From Candidatus Zixiibacteriota bacterium (GTDB taxonomy: Bacteria > RBG-13-66-14 > B26-G2 > WVWN01): 64,000 nt of DNA. Every line of letters begins with the position of its first letter. Within the stretch, counting starts at the first letter, position 1. The notes beneath the pieces were generated by a model, which searched no databases, was not told the origin of the DNA, and was given only the letters and a program-made list of their open reading frames with translations. The translations under genes were made by a program, and so were the position numbers. The stretch is from the NCBI GenBank assembly GCA_030613505.1, contig JAUWLW010000005.1, positions 19,581 through 83,580 on the forward strand. The letters run 5' to 3'. Positions 31,584 to 40,812 of the stretch are shown one piece after another.

Positions 31584-32357
31584 ATGGCACGGCTTTTCCA
31601 GATATTAGGGGTGGCAGCGGCTTTCTTCGTCGGCGCATTCGCCGGTAACTTCTACCACCTCGTCGTGCGCCGCGGGTCGGGCGGCCGTTTCCACGTAACG
31701 CTGCCGCCGGCCTGCCCCTCCTGCGGCCGGGCGGAACGACGCATATGGATGCTGCCCATACTCTGGTATCCGTTACTGCGAGGTCGCTGCCCGGGCTGCG
31801 GCTTCCACTACCACAAAAACCTCGTCCTGTTGGAAGCGGCGGGCGGCGCCGTCGCGGCGCTGGCGTTCTACTACTACGGCTTTTCCTTCGCGTTCGCGAC
31901 GACCTTCGCTTTCTGCTTTTTTCTTCTCTTAAATTATTGGGTGGACTTCCGGTACGGCGTCTTGGTACCGCAGCTCTATCTCCCGGCGCTCGCCGCGGGG
32001 CTGGGGCTGTCTTTTTTACCCGGGCCGCCCACTCCCGCCGGCGCCCTCGCCGGAGGCGTCGTGGGCGGCGGCCTGTTGTTGGCGGCGCGCCCCGGCCGCG
32101 GCCTCTTCTCCGAGAACACGCGCGGCGCCGAACGCCAGCTCGCGTGCGTAGCGTTGGCCGGGGTCTTCCTGGGATGGCAGAGCGCGCTGTTCGTTCTGGC
32201 CGCCGCGGCGGTCGCGGCGTTGGTCCTGCCGTTGGTCGCGCGCCGCGTGTTCGGCGGCGACCCGGAAACGGCCTTCGGATTCGCGGTCCTCGCCACGGCG
32301 TTGGCGCTGGCTTTCTATCACGCCGACATAACGTCCTGGTACTTCCGCATCCGCTAG
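31584..32357 (+). CDS. Prepilin-peptidase-like (A24) membrane protein
   Basis: CPSC...CPGC Zn motif, multiple TMs, NYWVDFRYGVLVPQ; atypical second motif. Confidence 0.6.
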   Translation: MARLFQILGVAAAFFVGAFAGNFYHLVVRRGSGGRFHVTLPPACPSCGRAERRIWMLPILWYPLLRGRCPGCGFHYHKNLVLLEAAGGAVAALAFYYYGFSFAFATTFAFCFFLLLNYWVDFRYGVLVPQLYLPALAAGLGLSFLPGPPTPAGALAGGVVGGGLLLAARPGRGLFSENTRGAERQLACVALAGVFLGWQSALFVLAAAAVAALVLPLVARRVFGGDPETAFGFAVLATALALAFYHADITSWYFRIR

Positions 32358-32431
32358 CGGCGAACTAAGGCCATTTGTTCTTTATTTACTCGTCGCCGTT
32401 CACAACAAATAAATTATAAAAGGAAGTTAAC

Positions 32432-33706
32432 GTGGGTACGTACGAGCTCATAGTATACGGCTGCCAGATGAACGACTACGACGGCGAGAAGCTGGCCGGC
32501 ATAATGGAGGAGGCCGGCTACCGGCCCGCGCCCCCGGGCGACATCGCCGACGTCGTCTTGGTTTACACCTGCGCCGTACGGGAGTCAGCCACGACCCGGG
32601 CGTTAGGCCGTATTACGTCGCTCGCGCGGTACAAGAAGCACAAGGCGGATTCCGTCATCGGCGTCGGCGGTTGTTGGCCCGCGGTGGAGAAGGAAGTCAT
32701 CGAGAGCTCCTGCCCCCACGTCGACTTCACATTCGGGACGACTAACCTGGAAGACGTCCCCGCGACGGTAGCGGGCATCCGCGGGCAGGCCGCGTCGCCG
32801 CTGCCGGACGAGATTCGGCTTCGCCGGGCGGCCTGGCCTCGAGCCAACGTATCGATTATGCGGGGTTGCAATAACTTCTGCGCCTACTGCGTCGTGCCGT
32901 ACGCCCGCGGCCCGGAGGTTTGCCGCCCGGTCGACGACGTACTGCACGAAGTGGAGGAGCTGGTCGGAACCGGCTTTAAGGACATCACGCTCATAGGTCA
33001 GAACGTAAACTCGTACCGGCACGGCGGCACGTCCTTCGCGGAGCTCCTCCTAAAGGCCGACGCGCTGTGCGACGGCGTCTTCCTCCGTTTTACCACCAAT
33101 CACCCCCGCGACGTCAACGACGAAACGGTAGCCGCGTTGGGCCGGTGCCGCAACGTCGCCCGGCACCTCCACCTTCCGCTGCAGAGCGGCTCGGACGCCG
33201 TATTGCGCGCGATGAACCGCGACTACGACGTCAGCCGCTACCTCGACGTCGTCTCGAAGGTACGGAAGGCCGTTCCCGGGATTTGCCTGACGACGGACAT
33301 ATTGGTCGGCTTCCCCGGCGAGACGGAGGACGACTTCGAGGCTACGCTCGGCGTCGTCGAGCGCGTACGCTACGACAGCGCGTACGTCTTCATGTATTCG
33401 CCTCGAGCCGGGACCGCGGCCGCGGCGCTGGCCGACGACGTACCTCGCCCCGAAAAAGTACGCCGCCTACAAACGGTCGGCGCGCGGCAACGCGCTATTG
33501 CGCTGGAAATAAACGAGAAAATGGTAGGGAGTGAAAAACTGGCTTTAGTGGAAGGCCCGAGCCGCAAGAACGCCGGCGAATACGCCGGCAGGTTGAGCGA
33601 AAATAAAATCGTAAACTTCGCGGGCCGGGCGCGCCCGGGCGAATTCGTACGCTTGGAAATTACGGGAGCCTCGTCGTGGACGCTAAGAGGCGAGCCGGCG
33701 CCGTGA
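32432..33706 (+). CDS. miaB: tRNA-2-methylthio-N6-dimethylallyladenosine synthase
   Basis: YGCQMNDYDGEKLAGIMEEAGY, VSIMRGCNNFCAYCVVPYARGPE, TTDILVGFPGETEDDF. Confidence 0.95.
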   Translation: MGTYELIVYGCQMNDYDGEKLAGIMEEAGYRPAPPGDIADVVLVYTCAVRESATTRALGRITSLARYKKHKADSVIGVGGCWPAVEKEVIESSCPHVDFTFGTTNLEDVPATVAGIRGQAASPLPDEIRLRRAAWPRANVSIMRGCNNFCAYCVVPYARGPEVCRPVDDVLHEVEELVGTGFKDITLIGQNVNSYRHGGTSFAELLLKADALCDGVFLRFTTNHPRDVNDETVAALGRCRNVARHLHLPLQSGSDAVLRAMNRDYDVSRYLDVVSKVRKAVPGICLTTDILVGFPGETEDDFEATLGVVERVRYDSAYVFMYSPRAGTAAAALADDVPRPEKVRRLQTVGARQRAIALEINEKMVGSEKLALVEGPSRKNAGEYAGRLSENKIVNFAGRARPGEFVRLEITGASSWTLRGEPAP

Positions 33707-33774
33707 TCGAACGCGCGAAGCGTTCCGCCACGACGCCGGCTTCGTTGAGTCCAACTCCAACCCCGAAAGGGGCG

Positions 33775-33936
33775 TTATCCTTTCCTCGCCCGCCGCGTTA
33801 GTAATATGTGTAGAATAATCGCCGCCGAGACGGTGTCCACGGCCAGGAGTTGACAGAAGATGAGCAACTCGCTCTGCGGGTAAGGTAGTGCGATTAAGTG
33901 GACCAACCGAAATATCACGAAAAGCAACGTCGCCAT
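33775..33936 (-). CDS. 53-aa small membrane protein
   Basis: MATLLFVIFRLVHLIALPYPQSELLIFCQLLAVDTVSAAIILHILLTRRARKG read on the minus strand; below the ORF-track cutoff; 36 bp downstream of the methyltransferase. Confidence 0.5.
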   Translation of the reverse strand: MATLLFVIFRLVHLIALPYPQSELLIFCQLLAVDTVSAAIILHILLTRRARKG

Positions 33937-33972
33937 AGATTACCTCGCCTTGTCATGGTTACCGTTAACTCC

Positions 33973-34740
33973 TCAACTGGTTTTTCTAGCCGCCGCGAAG
34001 AACATGGGTAAAAAGTAACAACGCTCCCCTTTCGATATCGCCGCCCGGCGCGCCCGCGCCGCAACGCGCAGACGCTCGCCGGCCGCCGACGCCCCGACCA
34101 ACCTCTCCAAAAGTTCGAACTCCTTTTCCTCCTCCTCGGCCCAACGGGACGTGGTCCACGCCGAATTCAATACGCCGAAGCGGAAGACGTCGAAGCCGGC
34201 GCCGCTCAACAGGGCCGGAAGCTTCCGCCCGGCGGCCGGGTCGCCCCCCCGCCGCCGCACCGCCTCTACGACGTCGTCGCGGCTCGAGGCCGCAGGCGGA
34301 TAGTCTATGGCGCCCTCGTAATCCGGCTCCGCCACCGCGACGTACACGCCTCCGCTCTTCAAAACCCTCTCCGCTTCCCGCAGAAACGCCGCCGGTTCGG
34401 CAAGCCAAGTTATCACGAACGCCCCCGCCGCGGCGTCGAAGACGCCGTCGCGGAAGGGCAACGCCGCGACGTCGCCGGCGACGAAGGCCGGGCCACTCCC
34501 CCGGGCACGCGCCGCCGCCAACGCTTCGAGCCTCCTGTCAAACCCCACCGCCACCTTGGCCGCGCGCGCCGCCAGCTCCGCCGTTACGGCGCCGCTGCCG
34601 CAGCCCACCTCCAATATTCGCTCGAGCCGTCGGAAGCCGAGCTGTCGGTAGAGCTCGCGCCGGTGCGCCTCGTACCACGCCGCCTGGCGGACTTCCTCGT
34701 CGGGCGTAAGGTACGGGCCGGCGTCGCCTGCTATCTCCAT
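33973..34740 (-). CDS. Class I SAM-dependent methyltransferase
   Basis: ILEVGCGSGAVTAELAARAAKVAVGFD; start revised to 34740 (MEIAGDAGPYLTPDEEVRQAAWYEAHR). Confidence 0.85.
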   Translation of the reverse strand: MEIAGDAGPYLTPDEEVRQAAWYEAHRRELYRQLGFRRLERILEVGCGSGAVTAELAARAAKVAVGFDRRLEALAAARARGSGPAFVAGDVAALPFRDGVFDAAAGAFVITWLAEPAAFLREAERVLKSGGVYVAVAEPDYEGAIDYPPAASSRDDVVEAVRRRGGDPAAGRKLPALLSGAGFDVFRFGVLNSAWTTSRWAEEEEKEFELLERLVGASAAGERLRVAARARRAAISKGERCYFLPMFFAAARKTS

Positions 34741-34751
34741 CCCCCCTCGCG

Positions 34752-36434
34752 TCACGCCGCGTTGGACGCGGCGTCCGGGCAACAGAAAACCCTCTCGTAC
34801 TTGACCGACAGCGGGCACCCGGCGCCGCATATTTCTAAATCCGGGCACTCCCGACATCGGGCGGGCGCGTACTCCCGGTCGCGTATCTCGCGAGCCAATT
34901 CGTTGTTGTAGATCGTATCCCAATCGTCTTCGAGTATATTCCCCAAAGGCTGGTAAAACGACTGGCAGGGTATGACGTCGCCGTTGGGCTCGACGCACAT
35001 ATTGTACTTGGCCGCGGTGCACTGTTTGACGCCCAGGTCCATCGTCAGCGGGTTGAAGCGGCAGTACTGCGTCGGCGTATACCACATAAAAGTCATGTCG
35101 TCGGCGGCGCAGGCCGCGGTGAAGCGGCCGAGTATGGGCCCGAGCGCGCTCTCCGGAATGCCGACGTCGACGTCGCGCGCGCTGCCGGAGTTAATAATGC
35201 CGTTGGCCGCCACGTGCTCGACGTCCAGCGTCGCCAAAAACGCCACCAGCTCCTCCACGTCGTCGCCGTTTTCGGTGGTGAGCGTCGTGTTGGTCAACAA
35301 GTACACCGGGCTGGCGACGGCGTTCTCGATGCCGGCGACGGTTTCGTTGAAGGCGCCGTCGGCACCCACCATCTTGTCGTGGGTCTCGGGTACGGAGGAG
35401 TGAATGGTTATTTGGACGTGGTCGAGGCCCGCCGCGGCCAGCGCGTTCATGTAGTCGGCGTCCTTCAGCTTGCGGCCGTTGGTCAACAAGCCGGTGACGA
35501 CGCCCAACTCCTCGGCGTATTCGACCAATTCGAGCAGGTCCGGGTGCTGCGTCGGCTCGCCGCCGGTGAACACCACGTGCGGAATGCCGAGCCCCCAAAC
35601 CTTGGCGATGACGCGCTTGAAGTCCTCGGTGCTGAGCGTCTCGCCCGCGCGCGCGGCCTCGTTGTAGCAGTGGGCGCAGGCGTTGTCGCACCCGTACGTG
35701 AGCGCGAGGTCCATCCGGTAAGGCACGTCGACGTCGATGGTAAAGGGGTCGACCCGCTCGGCGCCCAGGTACGATATGGGACACCGCTCGTCGCCCCGCG
35801 CCATCATCTCTATCGTCTCGCGCAAACGGCGGAGGTCTTCCGCCAGCTCCTTTTTGCCCACGCGGTAGCGCTTGGCCATCGCTTTGACGATGCGGTCATC
35901 GGGCCACTCCTCGAGGATGTAGCGCGCCATCTCGGCGCCGGTCTGGTTGAGGTGCAGTATGCGGGCGGCGTTTATCATCAATATGCCGTCGCCCCCCGGG
36001 TTCAGGCGGAGGTGAAGGCGAACATGTAACTCGGCGTCGTCGCGCCGGAGGTGGTATATACCGGGCTGGAGCGGCTTTCGTTTGGCGATGAATTTTTCGT
36101 ATAAATTTTCCTCGGTCCGGCGTGTAGTTTTCATAGGTAAAAATCGTTTAGGCCCAACAGCTTCCGGACTTACTACTTCGTATTTATAAGCGAGGCTATT
36201 CCATTCGCAACGGGGGCAATCTAAATAACCGGGATTACGAATAGTAAAACCCGTTTTTACAGCTAATATAATTAAAACGATACCGATAAGTACAGGCGAT
36301 AAAAAGATTCCCACTATTAAAATTACCCACGATGTAATGTTCGCCCGTTCCGAAGCAGGGACTACAACGAGGGTGGAATTACATCCTGGACAATTACTTC
36401 CTTTATTTGCCAAAATGACCTGTTTATCTTCCAT
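34752..36434 (-). CDS. Radical SAM/SPASM protein with PqqD-like domain and N-terminal Zn-ribbon/TM segment
   Basis: N-term CPGC...CPRC flanking ITSWVILIVGIFLSPVLIGIVLIILAV; PqqD-like AARILHLNQTGAEMARYILEEWPDDRIV; LALTYGCDNACAHCYNEA; SPASM C...CRECPDLEICGAGCPLS. Confidence 0.85.
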   Translation of the reverse strand: MEDKQVILANKGSNCPGCNSTLVVVPASERANITSWVILIVGIFLSPVLIGIVLIILAVKTGFTIRNPGYLDCPRCEWNSLAYKYEVVSPEAVGPKRFLPMKTTRRTEENLYEKFIAKRKPLQPGIYHLRRDDAELHVRLHLRLNPGGDGILMINAARILHLNQTGAEMARYILEEWPDDRIVKAMAKRYRVGKKELAEDLRRLRETIEMMARGDERCPISYLGAERVDPFTIDVDVPYRMDLALTYGCDNACAHCYNEAARAGETLSTEDFKRVIAKVWGLGIPHVVFTGGEPTQHPDLLELVEYAEELGVVTGLLTNGRKLKDADYMNALAAAGLDHVQITIHSSVPETHDKMVGADGAFNETVAGIENAVASPVYLLTNTTLTTENGDDVEELVAFLATLDVEHVAANGIINSGSARDVDVGIPESALGPILGRFTAACAADDMTFMWYTPTQYCRFNPLTMDLGVKQCTAAKYNMCVEPNGDVIPCQSFYQPLGNILEDDWDTIYNNELAREIRDREYAPARCRECPDLEICGAGCPLSVKYERVFCCPDAASNAA

Positions 36435-36445
36435 AATTTTGAAGT

Positions 36446-38068
36446 TTAGCGGCCGCCGCCGGCGCAGGCGCAGGCGCACCCGGCGCAAGCGCACGCGCAA
36501 GCGCAGCTGCCGCCGCCGCCGCCGCTCCAACCGCCGGACGACCGCGCAGGCGGCGGGTTAGTTGTCTTGGTAACTTTGCCGGTGAACGATTCCACCTTCG
36601 ACACCACGCCGTTCGCGATGCCCTCCACGCGCGTCACGACGGCGTTGGCGAAACTCGCGCCGGGGAGCGTGGGCATATCGAGCGAAACGCCCTTGGGCCC
36701 GGCCCCGGCCGCGGGGGCGACGCGTCCCCACCATACGGGCCGCGGCACGTCGTACCCCACGAAGACGGTGCGGGTGTGCCCCTCGAAATCGTCGTCCAGC
36801 ATCGTCCACTCCAGGCCGTTCGTAAACTCCTCGACCTTGACGTCGGGGGTGCCGGCCTCCTCCACCAACCGCCAGGCGGTCTTCACTATCTTGCGGTAGT
36901 ATTCTACGGTCTCGCGGTGGGAGAAACCCTTCATCTTCTTCTCCACCGCCTTGATCAGCGACACTAACATGTCCTGGAGCTTCTTCTCGCCCAGGGCCCC
37001 ATCTTTGTCGACCGCGGCGACTAACTCTTTCTCGTACGGCCTCAGGCCGTTCTCTTTAAAAGGAAGCTTCTCGAGCTTCAGCGGTTCCTGGGAGACCATG
37101 GAAAGCGCGCCCTTCTTAATCAAGCCGAAGAGGACCATGGTCAAAATTACGTTCAACGGCCGTTCCATCAGGATCGCGGCTTCGGGGGCGGTAAGGCCGC
37201 GCTTAATCCCCACGCCCTCGACCTTGGCCTTGGGCGGCAGGTACTTCATGCGCCGACGCCGTCGATTGGTTACGCCGAAGACGGCGATGAGTACGAAAAT
37301 AGCAATCGGGATCAGGCAGCCGCAGAATTGCACCGCAAAGCCCACGAGGCCGGCGAAGAGGTCGCCCAGCCACTGGAAGCGCGGCGGCGACCGCACCTCC
37401 GCAACCGCGTTCCGCGGGAACGATATGCCGAAGTAATATTGCTCCGACGGCGACGCTTGCTGCCAATCCCAGACGTAATAGACGCGGCCGTCCCTAACGA
37501 ACATCTGCGTCGGCTCGCCGCCCTCGTCCTCGTGCCAGCGCGTCTGCTCCCCCTTCACCCCCGCCGGGAAGACGAAGACCATCGTGAGGTGGGTCGTGCC
37601 GGTGGTGAAATCGGAGCCGAACCAGGTGGGGCTGAAGACGGCCGACGCGTACGTCTCGTCGGCCGAGTCCTCGAAGACCATACGATAATTACGGCCGTGA
37701 ACGTGGAGCGTAGCCGCGTCGCCGGATCCAATTTCGTACCCGGAGAGCGGTATCTCGACGCCGACGTCGACGTACTCCGAAGGCCTTATGGTGTACAGCG
37801 CGTGGCCGTCGATGTCGGCGGTTATGGAGTCGAGGTCGTAATCGTTCGACGGGAAACCGACGTCGACGATATCTATGGGGTCGCCGGCCGCGGTATTGCG
37901 AAAGGTTATCTTGTAGTCGATGTCGAACGATGAATCCTGGTTGACGGCCACCGTCACTACCTCGCGCGGGACCTCGAAGTAGTAATCCTGCGCCGCGACG
38001 GGCCACGGCGCTACCGCCGCCGCCAAATATAAAACTATTGTCGCGCCACGTTTAAGACCCATGTCCAT
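36446..38068 (-). CDS. DUF2207-type membrane protein with C-terminal Cys-Ala repeat tail
   Basis: 540 aa; signal peptide, extracytoplasmic domain, TM FCGCLIPIAIFVLIAVFGVTNRRRRR, C-terminus SGGGGGSCACACACAGCACACAGGGR*. Confidence 0.82.
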   Translation of the reverse strand: MDMGLKRGATIVLYLAAAVAPWPVAAQDYYFEVPREVVTVAVNQDSSFDIDYKITFRNTAAGDPIDIVDVGFPSNDYDLDSITADIDGHALYTIRPSEYVDVGVEIPLSGYEIGSGDAATLHVHGRNYRMVFEDSADETYASAVFSPTWFGSDFTTGTTHLTMVFVFPAGVKGEQTRWHEDEGGEPTQMFVRDGRVYYVWDWQQASPSEQYYFGISFPRNAVAEVRSPPRFQWLGDLFAGLVGFAVQFCGCLIPIAIFVLIAVFGVTNRRRRRMKYLPPKAKVEGVGIKRGLTAPEAAILMERPLNVILTMVLFGLIKKGALSMVSQEPLKLEKLPFKENGLRPYEKELVAAVDKDGALGEKKLQDMLVSLIKAVEKKMKGFSHRETVEYYRKIVKTAWRLVEEAGTPDVKVEEFTNGLEWTMLDDDFEGHTRTVFVGYDVPRPVWWGRVAPAAGAGPKGVSLDMPTLPGASFANAVVTRVEGIANGVVSKVESFTGKVTKTTNPPPARSSGGWSGGGGGSCACACACAGCACACAGGGR

Positions 38069-38091
38069 TTACCGCGTACGGCGAGTGTGAT

Positions 38092-38502
38092 TTACCACTT
38101 CGGCTCTTCTTCGATTTCGTACGACGTCCCGCAATAAGGGCAGGTTACCAACACGGCCCCGGCCTTGACTTCGATATTGTCTTTCGCCAGCGTGGCCCCG
38201 CAGGATTGGCACTTCAACCGCTCGAGCGACAGGTCCCCCGTTAAATCTATTTGCTGGACGATGGTCTGCGGTTTCTCGACCCGGTACTTCTTGTAGGAGC
38301 GGTACATCAGCACGCCGGCGCCGGCTATGAGCAACAGGCCGATGACGTTAAGGCATACTCCCACGCCCAACCGGCTGCCGCCCTGCTCGCCGGCCTCGGG
38401 GGCGGTGGAGGCCATTATCCACAGAACGCCGAAGAAGATAACTACCAGCGCCAAAACTACCATCGGTACGCCGAATATGCAGCCGCTCAATTTCATCGTC
38501 AA
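38092..38502 (-). CDS. Membrane protein with C-terminal Zn ribbon
   Basis: Two TMs, CQSCGATL...CPYCGTSYEIEEEP. Confidence 0.7.
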   Translation of the reverse strand: MTMKLSGCIFGVPMVVLALVVIFFGVLWIMASTAPEAGEQGGSRLGVGVCLNVIGLLLIAGAGVLMYRSYKKYRVEKPQTIVQQIDLTGDLSLERLKCQSCGATLAKDNIEVKAGAVLVTCPYCGTSYEIEEEPKW

Positions 38503-38599
38503 ACGCCGCCGTATTTATGACCTGAAATACGCTTATTATATAATAATATAGTATCTAAATTTCGATTGCAAGTATAATTCGCACCCGCGAAGTCTAGAT

Positions 38600-38625
38600 A
38601 AAAACCCCCGCGGCTGCGGGGGCTT
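38600..38625 (-). terminator. Intrinsic terminator
   Basis: Minus strand CCCCCGCAGCCGCGGGGGTTTTTA. Confidence 0.75.
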
Positions 38626-38648
38626 ATCTTCGGATTTAAAAGAGGGGC

Positions 38649-39596
38649 TTACCTGTTTTGATAGCGGTCGATTATCGACTTGAAGAGGTCGATCGTGGCG
38701 GCGAGGGTGATATTACGCCTCTCAATGCGGACTTTGTTGCCCAAGACGCCGATTTCGATAAATATCTCGGCTTCCTCTTCCGCCACCGGTTCCTCCGCCG
38801 CCAGAGGCGCAGGTACCGCTTCGGCCGCCACGCCGACCGGGACCTCCTCGGGCCGCGGCGGCATAGGCGGCGCCGCGGGCGGCACCTCGCGTAACTCTTC
38901 CTCTATCGTCACTTTGATCGCCTCGGCCTCCTCCTCCCTCAAAGTAGGCTCGCTTACAACGGCCGGTTCGGCCGCGGCGACCACTTCCTCCTCGAGAAGC
39001 GGTTCCACCAGTCCCTCGAGCGGGACTTCGGCGCCGGGTCCAACTTCTATCTCGAGGCCGGTGGTGGGAACTGCTTCAGCCGGAACCTCTTCCTCCGCCG
39101 GCGGCGCTTCCGCCTCCACGGCGGGCACTTCGGCAGTATCCCAAGGTTGAGGCGCTATTACTTCGCCCACGCCCTCCAGGTCGAGTTCCGTCAATTCCAA
39201 ACCGGCGAGCGCTTCTTCGGCCGGCTCCTCGACGGGCGGCGGCTCAGGCCCCGGGGGCTCGAGGAAGGCCGCGGCTTCGGCCCCAGGCGCGAATTCGGAC
39301 GGCATCTCGGGCGGCGCTATAGGCGGCACCTCGGGCGGCTCCGGGACCGCCTCCGCCCTCTCCTCGTCCAAAGGAATAGCCGACGGCTCGGGCGGCGCGG
39401 GGAAAGAGCTCAAATCGAAATCGCCCTCCGGCGCCTCGATAGCTTCCCGCCCGGGGACGAACGATTCGTCGACTTCCTCGAGCGGAGTCTCGAACTTATC
39501 GAACTCCCCGCTGGCGATCCTCTCTTTCAGCCGCCGCGCGCGCTCCTCGTTCCGCCTCTTTATAGCCTCGATGGGATCTTCTATTTCCTCGGCCAT
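38649..39596 (-). CDS. Acidic Pro/Glu/Ala-rich disordered protein with conserved-looking ends
   Basis: MAEEIEDPIEAIKRRNEERARRLKERIASGEF... E/P/A-rich middle ...FIEIGVLGNKVRIERRNITLAATIDLFKSIIDRYQNR. Confidence 0.65.
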   Translation of the reverse strand: MAEEIEDPIEAIKRRNEERARRLKERIASGEFDKFETPLEEVDESFVPGREAIEAPEGDFDLSSFPAPPEPSAIPLDEERAEAVPEPPEVPPIAPPEMPSEFAPGAEAAAFLEPPGPEPPPVEEPAEEALAGLELTELDLEGVGEVIAPQPWDTAEVPAVEAEAPPAEEEVPAEAVPTTGLEIEVGPGAEVPLEGLVEPLLEEEVVAAAEPAVVSEPTLREEEAEAIKVTIEEELREVPPAAPPMPPRPEEVPVGVAAEAVPAPLAAEEPVAEEEAEIFIEIGVLGNKVRIERRNITLAATIDLFKSIIDRYQNR

Positions 39597-39790
39597 GGAA
39601 CCTACTCCTTTCAAGCCGCTTTTTATCCGAATTCAAAGCTATTTTAATAACAATACGTTATCGTTGTCAAGGTTTTTTTGGCCGCGTCGATACGCAACGG
39701 CCGGCGAACCTCGGCTCCCGAGACGCGAGTCCGTCGCGATATGACGCCGGCGCCGGCGTAACGCGAACCCTTTCTCCATACCTAAAAACA

Positions 39791-39819
39791 AAAAGCGACC
39801 CCGCAAGGGGTCGCTTTTT
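39791..39819 (-). terminator. Bidirectional intrinsic terminator
   Basis: AAAAGCGACCCCGCAAGGGGTCGCTTTTT. Confidence 0.88.
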
Positions 39820-39833
39820 CAATCCGAACCGAA

Positions 39834-40451
39834 CTAGAAATAGTACCCGAAACCAACCAATATGTCCACATATTGGCTGCGATGCGCGGCCCGGACCTCG
39901 GGGGAGTGACCGTTAAGATCTACCGCGGCAACAGGCTCGTCAAACAATACCGTATACCGGGGCCCGGCCTCAAACGCCCAGCCGCCTAACCTATACTCTA
40001 TGCCGGCGTTAACGTACACGCCGGGCGCGACGTCCTTTTCCGTCTCAGGGGTGAACGGCGAATCCCAAACTTCGACCGCCAATACGCCGCCGCCGCCTAC
40101 GAACGGTTTAACAGGCCCGAAACGCCGTTCGAAATCCCAGCCGTAAGTCACCGATATAACGGCCGTATCTTTGGATAACGCGTAGATCGCCCATGTGTAA
40201 CCGGGATTTCGCGTAACCAAGTAATAACTATAGCCGAAACCGATCGCTTGCCTGAAGCCGGCCACCGCGGGAATGGACAACCTGGCTTTAAACGCTCCGG
40301 CGCCTACCCCCGCATCCATCACGTCTTTATCAACCGCTTTCCCGGGAGCGAAAAACGCGGCGACGCCCAAACCCGACGCCAGGGCGGAGCCGGAGAGTAG
40401 TAAGGTAATCGCCGCGCCGATAACGAGCCGTAACGCTTTGCGCGTGCACAT
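39834..40451 (-). CDS. Outer-membrane beta-barrel protein
   Basis: Signal peptide, barrel-like strands, C-terminal VGFGYYF. Confidence 0.65.
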   Translation of the reverse strand: MCTRKALRLVIGAAITLLLSGSALASGLGVAAFFAPGKAVDKDVMDAGVGAGAFKARLSIPAVAGFRQAIGFGYSYYLVTRNPGYTWAIYALSKDTAVISVTYGWDFERRFGPVKPFVGGGGVLAVEVWDSPFTPETEKDVAPGVYVNAGIEYRLGGWAFEAGPRYTVLFDEPVAAVDLNGHSPEVRAAHRSQYVDILVGFGYYF

Positions 40452-40607
40452 AGTTTTCGTACCTCCTTAACCCTATCGACAACCGTCGACGTTACGCGAA
40501 GCTGAATAATTAATCTCTTCAACCTACCCGGGAAACCTCGCCGGGGAGGCCGTCATTACTACGCCGATATTATATCATATCTCAACCGTGTTTTGTCGGA
40601 CCGTATT

Positions 40608-40713
40608 CGTAGGGCCGTACCTTCAGGTGCGGCCGCCCCCTTGACAAGGGGCTTAAGCCCCTTGTCCAACGACGTTGAAAAAAGGTGGGCCGACCTAAAG
40701 GTCGTCCCCTACG
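40608..40713 (+). repeat. Paired REP (BIME-like) element, copy 1
   Basis: CGTAGGGCCGTACCTTCAGGTGCGG ... GGGCCGACCTAAAGGTCGTCCCCTACG; terminal GTAG/CTAC. Confidence 0.85.
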
Positions 40714-40806
40714 AAAGCACCCTATCCCCTGTTTCGCTTTCCGACGTTAAAAGGGTATCAGACTTCCACCGTTTTATGCCGCGCCGAGTGGCAGTTGGTT
40801 TTGACC
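40714..40806 (-). repeat. Duplicated 3' tail of the fumarase-alpha gene between two REP elements
   Basis: AAAGCACCCTATCCCC.GTTTCGC...TTAAAAGGGTATCAGAC...ATGCCGCGCCGAGTGGCAGTTG shared with about 40922..41016. Confidence 0.85.
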
Positions 40807-40812
40807 GTATTT

